Shown piece after piece: positions 48,266 through 57,559 of a stretch of DNA of 64,000 bases. The DNA is from Paracoccus mutanolyticus. GTDB lineage: Bacteria > Pseudomonadota > Alphaproteobacteria > Rhodobacterales > Rhodobacteraceae. The position numbers were made by a program, and so were the translations under genes. The notes beneath the pieces are model-generated. The model was given only the letters and a program-made list of their open reading frames with translations. It made no database searches and was not told the origin of the DNA. How positions within the stretch are numbered: position 1 is the stretch's first letter; every line of letters begins with the position of its first letter. The stretch is from positions 2,876,501-2,940,500 of the forward strand of contig NZ_CP030239.1 in assembly GCF_003285265.1 (NCBI RefSeq), written 5' to 3'.

Positions 48266-49095
48266 GACCGCCTCCCAGAATGGATTGTTGCGATCCCACC
48301 TTGGCACATCGATGCCGTCGGGGGGCGGTTACACCATCAACGCCCATTGAATAACCGAAAGATATACATCCTCCTGGCGGATATCCTTCGCTGGGGACCA
48401 GAATCATGCAGATCGCGAAATGTCAATTCCGCTATTTTTTCTTCAGAAGCTTTCATGCTTTGGACAAGCGTCATCGCACTGGAGCTGCGCGCCCTGTCCC
48501 ATTCCCCTCACCGGCGGCAGGAGGGCTTCGAGCGCGTCAGTCTGCTGATGGAAGGACTACGTGGAAGCACCCTGAGTGTCGAGTCGGTCCGATGGAGCAG
48601 GTATGTTGTTCACCGAGTGGCGAGCAAGTTATTAGACTGAGGCGGGTGGCCTTCAGCTATTCCTGGCACTTCCTGGTCTCGTCCTGGACGGCGCTCTGGC
48701 GCGGGCCATGTCGCTGGCGGTGCTGGGATACGGCCTTGGTGCGCTGTCGCGGCTGAATCCGGGACGGGCGCTGTCAATCGGGCTGGCCAGGCGGTGGCTC
48801 GGATCGGCAAGCGCCTCGCGGTCGCCTCGCGAGGAACTTCGCGGCCGCAGGCAGTCCGATGTCCTGGCGCAATTTGCGTCCGAAGCCGGTCCTGATCGGG
48901 TTCGTCGGTCCTGGCAGGGCTATAGACGAACCAAAGTGCGTTTGCGAACCGGTGCCGTTTTCGATCGCCGCCATCCCGCCACCGAGAGCAAGGTGTTTTT
49001 GGTCTTTTGCCTGCGGAACCGGCGGGCAACCATTCAGGAAAACGCAGCAAGTTCAGCCTGCGGACGCGTTCCGGCTGACACCTGGCGCTGGGCAT
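48266..49095. other. No firm gene
   Basis: Frames are open on both strands, but no domain can be followed. It separates the IS110 remnant from the HlyD-like fragment. Confidence 0.25.
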
Positions 49096-49097
49096 GC

Positions 49098-49401
49098 TCG
49101 GGCGCCGTGGTGATGGAGGTCGTACCCGATACCGACGCGCTGGTCGCCCAGGTGCGGCTTCCACCCGAGGCCATCGACACCGTCTGTGGGACGCAAGGCA
49201 CGGGTCCGGCTGACGGCCTATCCGGTGGGCGGCTGTCGGACCGGATCGGCACGGCGAGGTACCTGCATGTCTGGAGCCGCCGATCTTCTGGAGGAACGGC
49301 GCGACGGCAGCCGCTATTTCGAGGCCCGCGTCGCCCTAGATCCTGGCACGGTGCTGTTCCGCTGCAAGGGCACGGCCAATGGCTTCCTTGATGCGAAATA
49401 G
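49098..49401 (+). pseudogene. HlyD-family type I secretion adaptor fragment
   Basis: Frames read VVMEVVPDTDALVAQVRLPP then EAIDTV, and after a shift GRKARVRLTAYPVGG and ADLLEERRDGSRYFEARVAL. This is the beta-barrel part of HlyD/PrtE-type periplasmic adaptors (xxxPxDxxLVVEAxVxPxDIxxVxxGQxAxVRLTAYP). The coiled-coil and N-terminal membrane anchor are missing. RTX-type proteins, one of which is encoded at 52.4 kb, are the usual cargo of such systems. Confidence 0.6.
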
Positions 49402-49499
49402 AGTACGCGACGAAACCGGACGATCTGAAAGGAAGCGCATTTGGCACTTCACCGCGTGACGCGCCTGCTCGCTGCTCGTCGGGATCACGCTCGCCGGAC

Positions 49500-49680
49500 G
49501 GCGGCGGCGCGGAAACATCAGACTACGCTGTCTTTTCTGTTGGAGCGGCGCTGGCGGTTCTGGACCCGGTCGCGCGCGCTGACGATCCGGTCGGAGCTTG
49601 TCGCCAGCGCCCGCTCCGCATCTACCTGTCCCGATGGAAGAGCGGATCTGCGGAATAGCCTTGCGCTTTGATGCAAACGT
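49500..49680 (+). pseudogene. DUF1403-like scrap
   Basis: A plus frame reads DYAVFSVGAALAVLDPVARA then DDPVGACRQR and LRIYLSRWKSG, resembling the start of the DUF1403 proteins (AAFAxGAALxxLDxxVRxxPPxAGAWRQRLAL) common in alphaproteobacteria. Frameshifts prevent a longer match. Confidence 0.35.
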
Positions 49681-49696
49681 CATGCGGCCCCGAACG

Positions 49697-50000
49697 CTAC
49701 CAGATGCTAGCGAACTCACGTCCGACCCTGAACGATCGCCACCAGCTTTCGTGCAGGATCAGCGCCACGGCGGAGAGCGCCAGCCCTCCCAGAACCTCGG
49801 CAAGCGGCCGAACTGCGCCCCGAGATAACGTTCTATCATCACCCGCCGTGGACAGACCATGGTTCAGCCCGATCGCCGCCGCGATCAACAGGATTTGACG
49901 TCCAGAAATGCCAGCGAAACACCGAGGCCATGCGCCAGAGTCGTGCCGATGGCGGTGACGATCAGCGCGAGCATCGTCGCGGCCCGCCATCCACATGCGC
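49697..50000 (-). pseudogene. Small membrane protein remnant, family unknown
   Basis: Minus frames read MLALIVTAIGTTLAHGLGVS then LAFLDVK, a stop, and in the next frame ILLIAAAIGLNHGLSTAGDD and LAEVLGGLALSAVALILHES. Three hydrophobic segments suggest a small inner-membrane protein with one frameshift. Not identified. Confidence 0.35.
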
Positions 50001-50044
50001 TCGGGATGACGAGCCCAGCGCGTTCCACGCCAAGCGCGCCCACC

Positions 50045-50370
50045 GTGCCCAAAACACGCAGGCTTTCGCCGTCAGGAACGCCTGCACATAGTGACGCGGC
50101 ACGTCCGCCGCCAGATTCTCGCTGGTCAGGTAAAGCCCGGCGAACACGATGCCGGTGTTGCGGTCGCCATAGGAAACGCCGTCGTCGCCCAAGGACACCG
50201 CCCGTCCCGCCGCCCCTTCGCGGGGGTCGGTGAAGGCGTGTTCGGGGTCCGTGTCGGCTCGCTCACGGCGTCGATCACCAGCACCGGCGGCGCCGTGCGA
50301 CGCGCCGCTGCAGGGCGGCGGCCATTCGTAGTGTCCCCTGTCATCAGCACGTTGCGCCTGCCCATGGCGC
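50045..50370 (-). pseudogene. Minus-strand hypothetical protein, frameshifted
   Basis: ATG near 50365 opens MGRRNVLMTGDTTNGRRPAA then VLVIDAVSE; after a shift the frame reads DTDPEHAFTDPREGAAGRAV, SLGDDGVSYGDRNTGIVFAG and LYLTSENLAADVPRHYVQAF. The pieces look like one protein, but I cannot assign the family. Confidence 0.35.
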
Positions 50371-50639
50371 GGTGCCCTCCACCGGCTCGCGCTGCGTCTG
50401 GTGTTCGAACATGTTTTCCGAACTTGCGCGGATTCGAGGGAGCCGATGTTGGGCACAGCTGGGCGTTTTCGATGGGCTTATTCTAGGGCTTTTTGAGCGC
50501 CTATTCGCTGGTGGATTTCTTTTGCGCCTTGGTGTCGCAGCGCGAAGTCCTTGAGTTGCACGCTCGCGGGCGAATCTGGCGGCCGAGCGGCCTGGCGAGG
50601 GACGCGGCCGGCATTGTTGCAGAACTCGGCGTTGAAGCG

Positions 50640-51645
50640 TGACGTCCCCTTACCCCACCAGCCTTAGGCCACGCGTTCGCTCTCGGCAGTGCCGAGGGTG
50701 TTGAAGCGGTTCATGAGGGCGATGCGGATGTGGATCTCAGCGGTCTGGCGGTCGGGGTCTCGTGAGGCGATGCGCTCGCCGAAGGACTTCAGGCGCGCAT
50801 TTTTGCCTCACAGCTTCGAGCGATTTTTGCCTCGATCCGACTTCGGACGTGATAGCCGGACCAGTGCTTCCAGTTGGCTCGCCCAAAGCGTTTGCTCGCC
50901 CGAAGGATGTCGTTGCGGGCACGGGCGGCAGGGCAATCCTCCTTCCAGAGGCGCCCGTTCTTGCGGATCGGGATAACGGCGGTGCCGCCGCGATCCAGGA
51001 TGGCCGTGTGGCAACGCCGGGTGTCGAAGGCGCCGTCGCCGGTCACGGTGCCGATCTGCTCATCGGGCGGGATCTGATCCAGAAGGCCCGGCAGGACAGG
51101 GCTGTCACCCTCACGACTTGAGGTGAATTCCACCGCCCGGATGTCACCGGTGGCTGTATCCATTGCCAGATGAACCTTGCGATATTGGCGCCTGCGGTGT
51201 GTGCCGTGCTTGCGCGCCAGCCATTCTCCGTCACCCTGAAACTTGATCCCGGTGCTGTCCACCAGCAGGTTCAGCGGTCCTGGCGCGCGGCGGCTTGATG
51301 TCGACCACCAAAGATCCTTGTCTGCGGCTCAGGGTGGAGAAGTCCGGCACCGGCCAGTCGAGCCCTGCCATCTTCAGAATGCTGGCCACCATCCCGGTTG
51401 TTTGCCGGAGTGGCAGGCCAAAGAGCACCTTCACCATCAGGCAGAACTGGATCGCTGCATCAGAGAACACCGGCGGACGACCAGGACGCCCCGCCTTGGG
51501 GGGCAGCCAGTCCATGTCCTTGTCCAGCCAGATCAGCAGTGACCCGCGCCGCTTCAGGGCCTTGTTGTAGGACTTCCAGTTCGTCGTGCGGTAGCGGACA
51601 GCTTCGGGCTTGCTCATGCCGAAACGCTTACTCTACCAGCCCCGC
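50640..51645 (-). mobile_element. IS5-family element, copy A
   Basis: Transposase start ATG 51617 (MSKPEAVRYRTTNWKSYNKA), with IQFCLMVKVLFGLPLRQTTG and MAGLDWPVPDFSTLSRRQGS. A frameshift near 51262 separates it from MDSTGIKFQGDGEWLARKHG, IGTVTGDGAFDTRRCHTAIL and NDILRASKRFGRANWKHWSG; a second shift near 50800 precedes SFGERIASRDPDRQTAEIHI and RIALMNRFNTLGTAE. It shares near-identical sequence with copy B and the same orientation. Confidence 0.8.
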
Positions 51646-51678
51646 CGCGTGAATCCCGCGGGCCGAGTTCTGCAACAA

Positions 51679-51775
51679 TGCCGGCCGCGTCTCAAAAGCT
51701 GGCCAAGCCGATATTCGGCGGCTCCTGATCATCGGAGCCATGTCGCGGCTCGGCTGGCTAGGGCTCGTGGCTGGC
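51679..51775 (+). pseudogene. IS110 transposase C-terminal scrap
   Basis: The plus frame reads GRVSKAGQADIRRLLIIGAM then SRLGWLGL, the C-terminal helix of IS110/IS1111 transposases (GKVSxxGxADIRRLLIxGAMSxL). It lies immediately outside the start end of IS5 copy A. Confidence 0.65.
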
Positions 51776-51837
51776 CCGCATGACCCGCCGCCCGCCGCGC
51801 GCGAACTGAAAGGCCACGCCCGCCCGACGGTCCTGCT

Positions 51838-51866
51838 GTGTACGCCCTGTGTACGCGCGGTGTACG
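51838..51866. repeat. Three GTGTACG words at 11-bp spacing
   Basis: GTGTACG occurs at 51838, 51849 and 51860, exactly 11 bp apart, so the three copies lie on one face of the helix. This suggests a protein-binding array rather than chance, but no regulator is known. Confidence 0.5.
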
Positions 51867-51969
51867 TCCGCTGCACGGGTTTCACAGCGAAAACCCCAGC
51901 AATCCCTGGGTTTCTCCCGCCCCGGTCCCGCCCTGTCATCCCGCGCAACGCACGCTGCCGTTGCGCATG

Positions 51970-52000
51970 AAAAAACGCCCGCGGCTTTCGCCTCGGGCGT
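51970..52000 (-). terminator. Rho-independent terminator of rpsO
   Basis: On the minus strand ACGCCCGAGGC, GAAA loop, GCCGCGGGCGT followed by TTTTT: an 11-bp stem with one mismatch, a stable GAAA tetraloop and a T-run, 30-60 bases after the rpsO stop codon. Confidence 0.8.
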
Positions 52001-52029
52001 CCTGTCGTCCGTCGCGCGCGGCGCCGGTC

Positions 52030-52299
52030 TTAGCGGCGCAGGCCCAGCTTGCCGATCAGGTCGGTATAGCGGGCTTCGTCCTTGCGCTTCAGATAGTCCA
52101 GCAGCTTGCGGCGCTGCGCCACCATCATCAGCAGGCCACGACGCGAGTGGTTGTCTTTCTTGTGCGTCTTGAAATGCTCGGTCAGGGTCGCAATGCGCGA
52201 GGACAGGATCGCGACCTGCACCTCGGGCGAGCCGGTGTCGCCTTTCTTGGTGGCGAATTCGGTCATCAGGCGGTTCTTTTCTTCAACCGTGATCGACAT
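52030..52299 (-). CDS. rpsO: 30S ribosomal protein S15
   Basis: ATG 52299 was chosen because it is preceded by a strong ribosome-binding site (AAAGGAGA, about 6 bases upstream) and gives the standard 89-residue S15. The protein begins [20 protein letters not shown] and includes [20 protein letters not shown] and [20 protein letters not shown], the helix-loop-helix that binds 16S rRNA; it ends LIGKLGLRR. No frameshift or missing residue is seen. S15 is a primary binder in assembly of the small subunit platform. It is one of the few intact host genes in the window. The usual partner truB is not upstream. Confidence 0.97.
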   Translation of the reverse strand: MSITVEEKNRLMTEFATKKGDTGSPEVQVAILSSRIATLTEHFKTHKKDNHSRRGLLMMVAQRRKLLDYLKRKDEARYTDLIGKLGLRR

Positions 52300-52441
52300 C
52301 GGGGTCTCCTTTCGGATCAAGGGGTTATGGCGCAGCCCGGGATGTCGTCCAGTGCCGGCCCATGGAGAATCTCCCCGAAAACAGCGCCCGGGGATGCGCG
52401 CGTATAGGGGAAATGCGGCAAAAGGAAAAGGCTTTTCTGCC

Positions 52442-53340
52442 TCAGCGCGCCGGGTCGAGGCGGCTCAACGCGATATCCTCGACCCGCAGCCCTTGGGCGT
52501 TCAGCAGGCGGCCCACGGCCTCGCCGTCCAGCCGGATGACCGTCGCGCCGTCCTCGGCATGGTCCAGCGTTACCACCGGCTCGGGCTCGTCGGGCGCCGC
52601 CTCATAGCGCAGTTCCAAGCGGTCCGAGGCGCCGTCGAAATCGCCGATGGTCGGGACCGTGGTGCCCGGCTCGTCCAGCACGAACAGGTCCGCGCCCGCG
52701 CCGCCCTCGGCGAAATCCCCGGCGCCGGCCTGCAGCGTGTCGTCGCCCTCGCCGCCGTGCAGCCAGGCCGCCGTCCCGCCGGCCGAGCCCTGCAGCAGGT
52801 CATCGCCCGCCCCGCCGTCCAGATCGTCCTCGCCCGGGCCCGCAACCAGCGTGTCGTTGCCGGCATTACCCGAGATCCAGTCGTTGCCCGTGCCGCCGTT
52901 CAGCAGGTCGTCGCCTTCGCCGCCGAACATGGTATCGTTGCCGGCCCCGCCCAGCACGGTGTCGTCGCCCCCTGCCCGGCCAGGGAATCGTCGCCGTCGC
53001 CGCCGTCGATCTCGTCGTCGCCCTCGATCCCGTAATCGTCGTCGCCGTAGATCCAGTCGGTTCCAGCCCCGCCGCGCATGGTGTCATCACCCAGACCGCC
53101 GTGCAGGTCGTCGTTGCCGTCGCCCCCTTCGAGCAGGTCGTCGCCATCGCCCCCCGCCAGCCAGTCCGAGCCGCTGGTGCCATCGACCGCGATGCCGGGA
53201 TTCTCCTCCTCGCCGCCCTCATCGCCATCGCCGGAATCGGGAATCTCCTCATCCTCGGCGGCATCGGCGCGGGTACTGGTCGTCGCATCGACGGCAAGCC
53301 CCATGAACAAAAGGCTGATCAGACTGCTCAGCATCAACAT
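52442..53340 (-). pseudogene. RTX-type calcium-binding protein, one frameshift
   Basis: ATG 53340 opens a signal-like segment ([19 protein letters not shown]), then an acidic linker ([16 protein letters not shown]) and glycine-aspartate nonapeptides such as [20 protein letters not shown] and [10 protein letters not shown]. Near 52970 a one-base shift moves the repeats to the next frame: [44 protein letters not shown]. The end, DLFVLDEPGTTVPTIGDF and ALSRLDPAR, is typical of the C-terminal cap. A full product of about 300 residues would bind Ca2+ and be exported. The shift may be a sequencing error. Confidence 0.8.
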
Positions 53341-53344
53341 GGCG

Positions 53345-53488
53345 AGAACTCACGGGATTCGGGAAAATCATGAATGAAAGATTAATACGCGAGAGCCATC
53401 CGCGATCGTCTTGAAGATATTAGGTTAATCCAATGTTCTCAAAATGATCACTGATTAGGGGCTTTTCTGCAGAAAGGCAGCTTGAGAT
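53345..53488. promoter_or_regulatory. AT-rich leader of the RTX-type gene
   Basis: About 145 bp of clearly lower GC lies between the start of the RTX-type gene and IS5 copy B, with words such as GATTAATACG and ATTAGGTTAATCC. It is the likely promoter region, but I cannot fix -35 and -10 boxes. Confidence 0.4.
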
Positions 53489-53489
53489 G

Positions 53490-54455
53490 TGACGGCCCCC
53501 TTTCCCCTTCAGGTCAGGCCAAGCGGGTGATCTCGGCTGTTCCGAGGGCGTTGAAGCGGTTCATACCCGCAGCTAGGCCGTTTGATGTTCGGCAATTTTA
53601 GGTCCGACTCAATTTGTGTGGTGTCGTCACGCCGAATGTTGGAGACGCGCAAGCAGCAGCGTCGATGCCTGCGGGGTTGTGCGGACCAGTGCTTCCAGGT
53701 GGCACGACCGAAGCGCCTGCTCGCGCGAAGGATGTCGTTGCGGACGCGGGCGGCGGGGCAATCCTCCTTCCAGAGGCGCCCGTTCTTGCGGATCGGGATA
53801 ACGGCGGTGCCGCCGCGATCCAGGATGGCCGTGTGGCAACGCCGGGTGTCGAAGGCGCCGTCGCCGGTCACGGTGCCGATCTGCTCATCGGGCGGGATCT
53901 GATCCAGAAGGCCCGGCAGGACAGGGCTGTCACCCTCACGACTTGAGGTGAATTCCACCGCCCGGATGTCACCGGTGGCTGTATCCATTGCCAGATGAAC
54001 CTTGCGATATTGGCGCCTGCGGTGTGTGCCGTGCTTGCGCGCCAGCCATTCTCCGTCACCCTGAAACTTGATCCCGGTGCTGTCCACCAGCAGGTTCAGC
54101 GGTCCTGGCGCGCGGCGGCTTGATATCTGAACGGCAAGGGTCTTCTGTCTGCGGCTTGAGGCGTGGAAAAGTCCGGAACCGGCCAATCGAGCCCGGCCAT
54201 CTCCAGGATGCTGGCCACCATGCCTGTCGTGTGCCGAAGCGGCAGGCCAAAGAGCACCTTCACCATCAGGCAAAACTGGATTGCTGCATCGGAGAATACG
54301 GGCGGGCGGCCGGGACGCCCCGCCTTGGGGGGCAGCCAGTCCATGTCCTTGTCCAGCCAGATCAGCAGTGACCCGCGCCGCTTCAGGGCCTTGTTGTAGG
54401 ACTTCCAGTTCGTCGTGCGGTAGCGGACAGCTTCGGGCTTGCTCATGCCGAAAAC
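53490..54455 (-). mobile_element. IS5-family element, copy B
   Basis: ATG 54446 (minus) starts the same MSKPEAVRYRTTNWKSYNKA protein as copy A. Segments 53755-54120 and 54240-54430 are nearly identical to copy A. Differences include FSTPQAADRRPLPFRYQAAA, where copy A reads FSTLSRRQGS, and a foreign tail at 53570-53690 replacing the last part of the transposase. It retains ITRLA-like sequence at the extreme left, next to GALGTAE words. Not functional as read. Confidence 0.8.
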
Positions 54456-54729
54456 GCTTACTCGCTACCACCCAGCGCGCCGCGTAGCGCCGGCCGTCCC
54501 GCCGCCGATCATTGGCGGCACAGCGTGACGAAGAATCCCGAGGCATTCGGGCCGATGCCGTGACGGCCGATGCCACCATCCGCACCGGATCCACGGCTAT
54601 CGCGGCGAGGTCGATCAGGCCGATCTGCCTGCCGTTGGACCAGGCCGAACTTCGACGGCGGCCGATCATGGTAGTCGATCTCGACGCCGAACCCAGTGTG
54701 ATAAGCAGGGTGCGGTGCCCTTGTCATCC

Positions 54730-54970
54730 GTCGGACCCCATCGTCCTGCCGGCTTTGCCGGATCGCGACATCCATCACGAATGCGAACTGGCCGTCGTCA
54801 TCGGCAAGGGCGGGCGGGGTATTCCCCGCGAGCGGGCGATGGAGCATGTCTTCGGCTATTCCTGCCTGCTCGACATGGTGGTGCGCGGCCGCGAAGAGCG
54901 GGTGATGCGCAAATCCTTCGACAGCTTCTGTCCGCTGGGTCCGCATATCGTCACCGCCGACAGCATCCTG
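54730..54970 (+). pseudogene. Fumarylacetoacetate hydrolase-family fragment
   Basis: The frame reads HPSDPIVLPALPDRDIHHEC, ELAVVIGKGGRGIPRERAME, HVFGYSCLLDMVVRGREERV and MRKSFDSFCPLGPHIVTADS. This matches the FAH/HpcE catalytic domain: E-x-E metal site region (HHECELAVVIG), 'GYxxxxD', and 'KSFDxFCPLGPxIVT'. One ORF (54512-55087) spans it with foreign ends. The family cleaves C-C bonds in aromatic catabolism. Confidence 0.65.
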
Positions 54971-54984
54971 CTCTCGATCCAGCC

Positions 54985-55320
54985 TGAGCATGACGGCACG
55001 CAGCTTTGGAACGCGACGAGAACCGAGCGACCCCGGCGGACATCCTGTCCGTCAGAGGCGGGCGTTTTATTCGTTTCAAGGGGCTGAAGGGCAGGGGCGT
55101 TGCAAACTGTGATCGCGGCGAATGCGCGCTCGACTGCGCGTTCCTCGACGGGTTCGGCGTCTGGTTCAGCCTCGATCTTCCATCAGCGAAAGCGCCAGGC
55201 TGCAGTTCCCAATGCTGGCTGTCCTCGGGTTCTGGCAAGGAGTGATCCCTATTGTGATGGTCGACCCGTACGCTCCGCTGTCCTGCTGCGTATCACAAGC
55301 CCACCCATCTCAAGCGGCTC
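54985..55320. other. No gene recognised
   Basis: Overlapping frames only. Confidence 0.25.
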
Positions 55321-55324
55321 TGCA

Positions 55325-55712
55325 CCCTCGGGATATGCGGTCTATGAGGATTTTGAGCGGATCTGCGAGATCCTTGGCATCCGCCTCAAGACCACCTCCG
55401 TCCGCCTGATGGGCGGCGGGATGGGGCAGCGGCTCTGCATCTGGTTTTCCGGCTTCTGGAGCCAGGGCGATGGGGCCTGCTTCGAGGGCTATTCAGCCAC
55501 CGCAAGCACGCCTCGCGCAGGATCAGGAAATACGCGCCGCAGGATACCGAGCTTCACCGCATCGCCGAAGCGCTGCAGTCGGTCCAGCGGCGCAATTTCT
55601 ACCAGCTGCGCGCGGAGGCCAGCCATCGCGGACATTATTTTACCCGAATGCCGCATCTTGACCTCTGTCGAGCGTGATAGCCGGACAGGTAGGACATGAC
55701 CGCCGCCTCCAC
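55325..55712 (+). pseudogene. Phage/plasmid hypothetical protein, frameshifted
   Basis: Frames read YAVYEDFERICEILGIRLKT, SVRLMGGGMGQRLCIWFSGF, WSQGDGACFEGY, then IRKYAPQDTELHRIAEALQS and VQRRNFYQLRAEASHRGHYF. The 'YxxFxxIxxxLGxxLxTxxVxLMGGGxxxxPxIxFSGFWSQGDGACFEG' phrase is typical of a conserved hypothetical protein of phages and plasmids. Two or three frameshifts. Confidence 0.5.
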
Positions 55713-55870
55713 GATGGCGGATTTCGAGACATTGCGGCGCAGCGCCACCGAGCGACGCAGCGCCAGCGACGCAGCGCCATCGCCTCGATCTGCGGAATGA
55801 GCGCGGAGTCGAAATAGAGATTCAGGCGCCTGCGATCTCGCTTCTTTTCTCCGTCCGGCCGGCGCTACGG
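55655..55870 (-). pseudogene. Ribbon-helix-helix (CopG-like) protein remnant
   Basis: The minus frame reads KRDRRRLNLYFDSALIPQIE then AMAL; after a shift RRNVSKSAIVEAAVMSYLSG. The 'RLNLYF...xxxxSKSAIVExAVxxYL' layout is a ribbon-helix-helix DNA-binding fold as found in small regulators beside trb conjugation genes in alphaproteobacteria. The middle is disrupted by a short GACGCAGCGCCA-type repeat (55748-55790). Confidence 0.45.
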
Positions 55871-56338
55871 CCGATGCAGCTGTCGACAGGGATCGGACAG
55901 GTATCGTGATAGATCAGGTCCGGATGAAGTGTGCCTCACATACAGCAAACCAATCATGCATCGGCGGCGACCTCATAAGCAAAGCGAATCGCCATAGTTG
56001 AGCGAAGCCGAATGCGACTAGCAAAGCACCCTCGCCCTTAGCCGTCGGCGACCCTGACGCTGACCGACGCCGCAGTTACCGGCGCCGCCCGCAAACCCAA
56101 GCCCGGAGATCAACGTGCCGCCACCTCAGCTACCGACATAGCGCCGTCCCGCGTCGATCAGCGCCTCCGCCACCGTGCCTGCGAAACACCAGACATCGGC
56201 GCACCAGATCGCCCCAGATAGCTCGGCCTGCGATCACCGGCACCCAGCCATAGGCCGAGGTATCGACCGAATGCGGGATGCGCAGGAAATCTGCATCCTT
56301 GCCCTGGGCATCAAGGTCGATGCCCGACCAAACCCTGC
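55871..56338. other. No firm gene
   Basis: 55900-56010 is AT-richer and could be intergenic. A minus-strand island near 56200-56330 (LRIPHSVDTSAYGWVPVIAG) looks coding but is unassigned. Confidence 0.25.
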
Positions 56339-56339
56339 C

Positions 56340-56510
56340 CTTGACTTGCCCGGATCACCTCGGTCTTGAACAGACCGATGATGCTTTCGGCGAGAGCGTT
56401 GTCATAGGAATCCCCCACACTGCCGACTGAGGTATCGATGCCTGCCTCAGCCAGTCTCTCGGTGTATCGGATCGACAGATACTGGCTGCCCCGATCACTG
56501 TTTTATCCGA
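56340..56510 (-). pseudogene. IS3-family OrfB, C-terminal scrap
   Basis: The minus frame reads DRGSQYLSIRYTERLAEAGI, DTSVGSVGDSYDNALAESII and GLFKTEVI. 'DRGxQYxxxxYxxxLxxxGIxxSxGSVGDxYDNAxAExxxGxxKxE' is the DDE end of an IS3-type transposase, including the D and E. It is a different IS3 relative from those at 36.5 and 58.8 kb. Confidence 0.75.
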
Positions 56511-56824
56511 AATTGGACCTGCATAGGACCATGCAAGATGGACTATCTGATGGTCCAAGTCAATATCTGCGATCATTGAGACAGGAGACGGAATGCCGGG
56601 ACGGGTTTGAGCCAGTGCGGTCGAGAGGAGCCCTGCGCGGCATCATACTGCCATCTCTCTGATGGCATCCCCTGTTGCAAGTACTTCCGCCGCCGTGGCG
56701 CTTCCGGCCGCGACCATCACAGTATTCCTTCGATACTGGCGTCGCTGTCTATCAGGCAGCGCTTCTCCTGCTTCCCCATCACGAACGTGACGCATTCGCT
56801 GCACCTGCCCCTGGGCGCCTGCGG

Positions 56825-56945
56825 GTCGTGGACCGCGCTTTATACCGGTTTGCGCAAGCTGTGCGACGACGTGGTCGCCGCATCTGTATCTGGAGGCCAC
56901 GGTCCTGTTCCCGCAAACACGAGAAATGGGCTTATTCCGTACACC
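56825..56945 (+). pseudogene. ScdA/YtfE-type iron-sulfur repair protein scrap
   Basis: The frame reads TALYTGLRKLCDDVVA, and after a shift HLYLEATVLFPQTREM. 'LxxLxxDLxxHxxLENxVLFPR' is the hemerythrin-like C-terminal motif of RIC/ScdA di-iron proteins, with metal-ligand H and E. Only about 35 codons remain. Confidence 0.4.
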
Positions 56946-56999
56946 GGGTCTCAGGCAACCAGCCTGCCGCTGCTCACGAAGGTTGCCGGCCGATGCCCA

Positions 57000-57295
57000 C
57001 CATGCGCGCCGGCGCCGATGTGGGCTGACTAATGGGCTGGAGTTCGAGGGTTTCCGCCCGCCTGATCGCCGCCAGCGCCGCCGCCATCCCGCCCGCCGAC
57101 CGGGTTCGAGACCATCGGAGGAGCCGGGCGGCCGGCCATTCTGGCCGATATCGCCGGCGGCACTCGGTGTTGAACGAGCTGGCCGATCTCGCGCCGAGCT
57201 TCTCGCCGACCTCGTTTCCGGTCAATCCCGGACCCTTCGACGCGGCGCAGATCCACGACCATCTCGATCCGAGCATCGTGCCAGCGTCGTGCTGA
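57000..57295. other. No firm gene
   Basis: A plus frame near 57170-57270 (VLNELADLAPSFSPTSFPVN) is weakly protein-like. No family. Confidence 0.25.
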
Positions 57296-57480
57296 TGAAC
57301 CCGCATCGCAGGACGCAGAACTGTTCCTGTTTTCCGCCGACGACGCGGCCGGGCTCGATGCAGCGCTGGCGCGTCTGGAAGCGCGGGCGGCGGGGCTGAG
57401 CTTGGCGGAACTGGCCGAAGCGGCGGCCTTCTGTGCCGCATCGGCCGGTGCACACCTGCAAGGGGTTCCGCGCAATTATC
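57296..57480 (+). pseudogene. Polyketide synthase-like scrap
   Basis: The frame reads AELFLFSADDAAGLDAALAR then LEARAAGLSLAELAEAAAFC. This resembles the linker before the acyltransferase domain in type I polyketide/fatty-acid synthases (xLFxxSAxxxxxLxxxLxxLxxxxxxxxLxDLA). The match is short. Confidence 0.35.
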
Positions 57481-57559
57481 GGGCAGGAGGATTCGGCCGG
57501 CAAGGGACTATTATGACTAATCTTTCTCAATTCCGTGACGACGCGGCGCCAGGAAAAAG

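Noticed and set aside
48708..49391. 227-codon plus ORF as one protein
   Set aside because: Only its central and C-terminal parts (HlyD-like) are meaningful, and the HlyD signal changes frame inside it.
56643..57030. Three overlapping ORFs around 56.7-57.0 kb
   Set aside because: Apart from the ScdA-like scrap, none has recognisable content.
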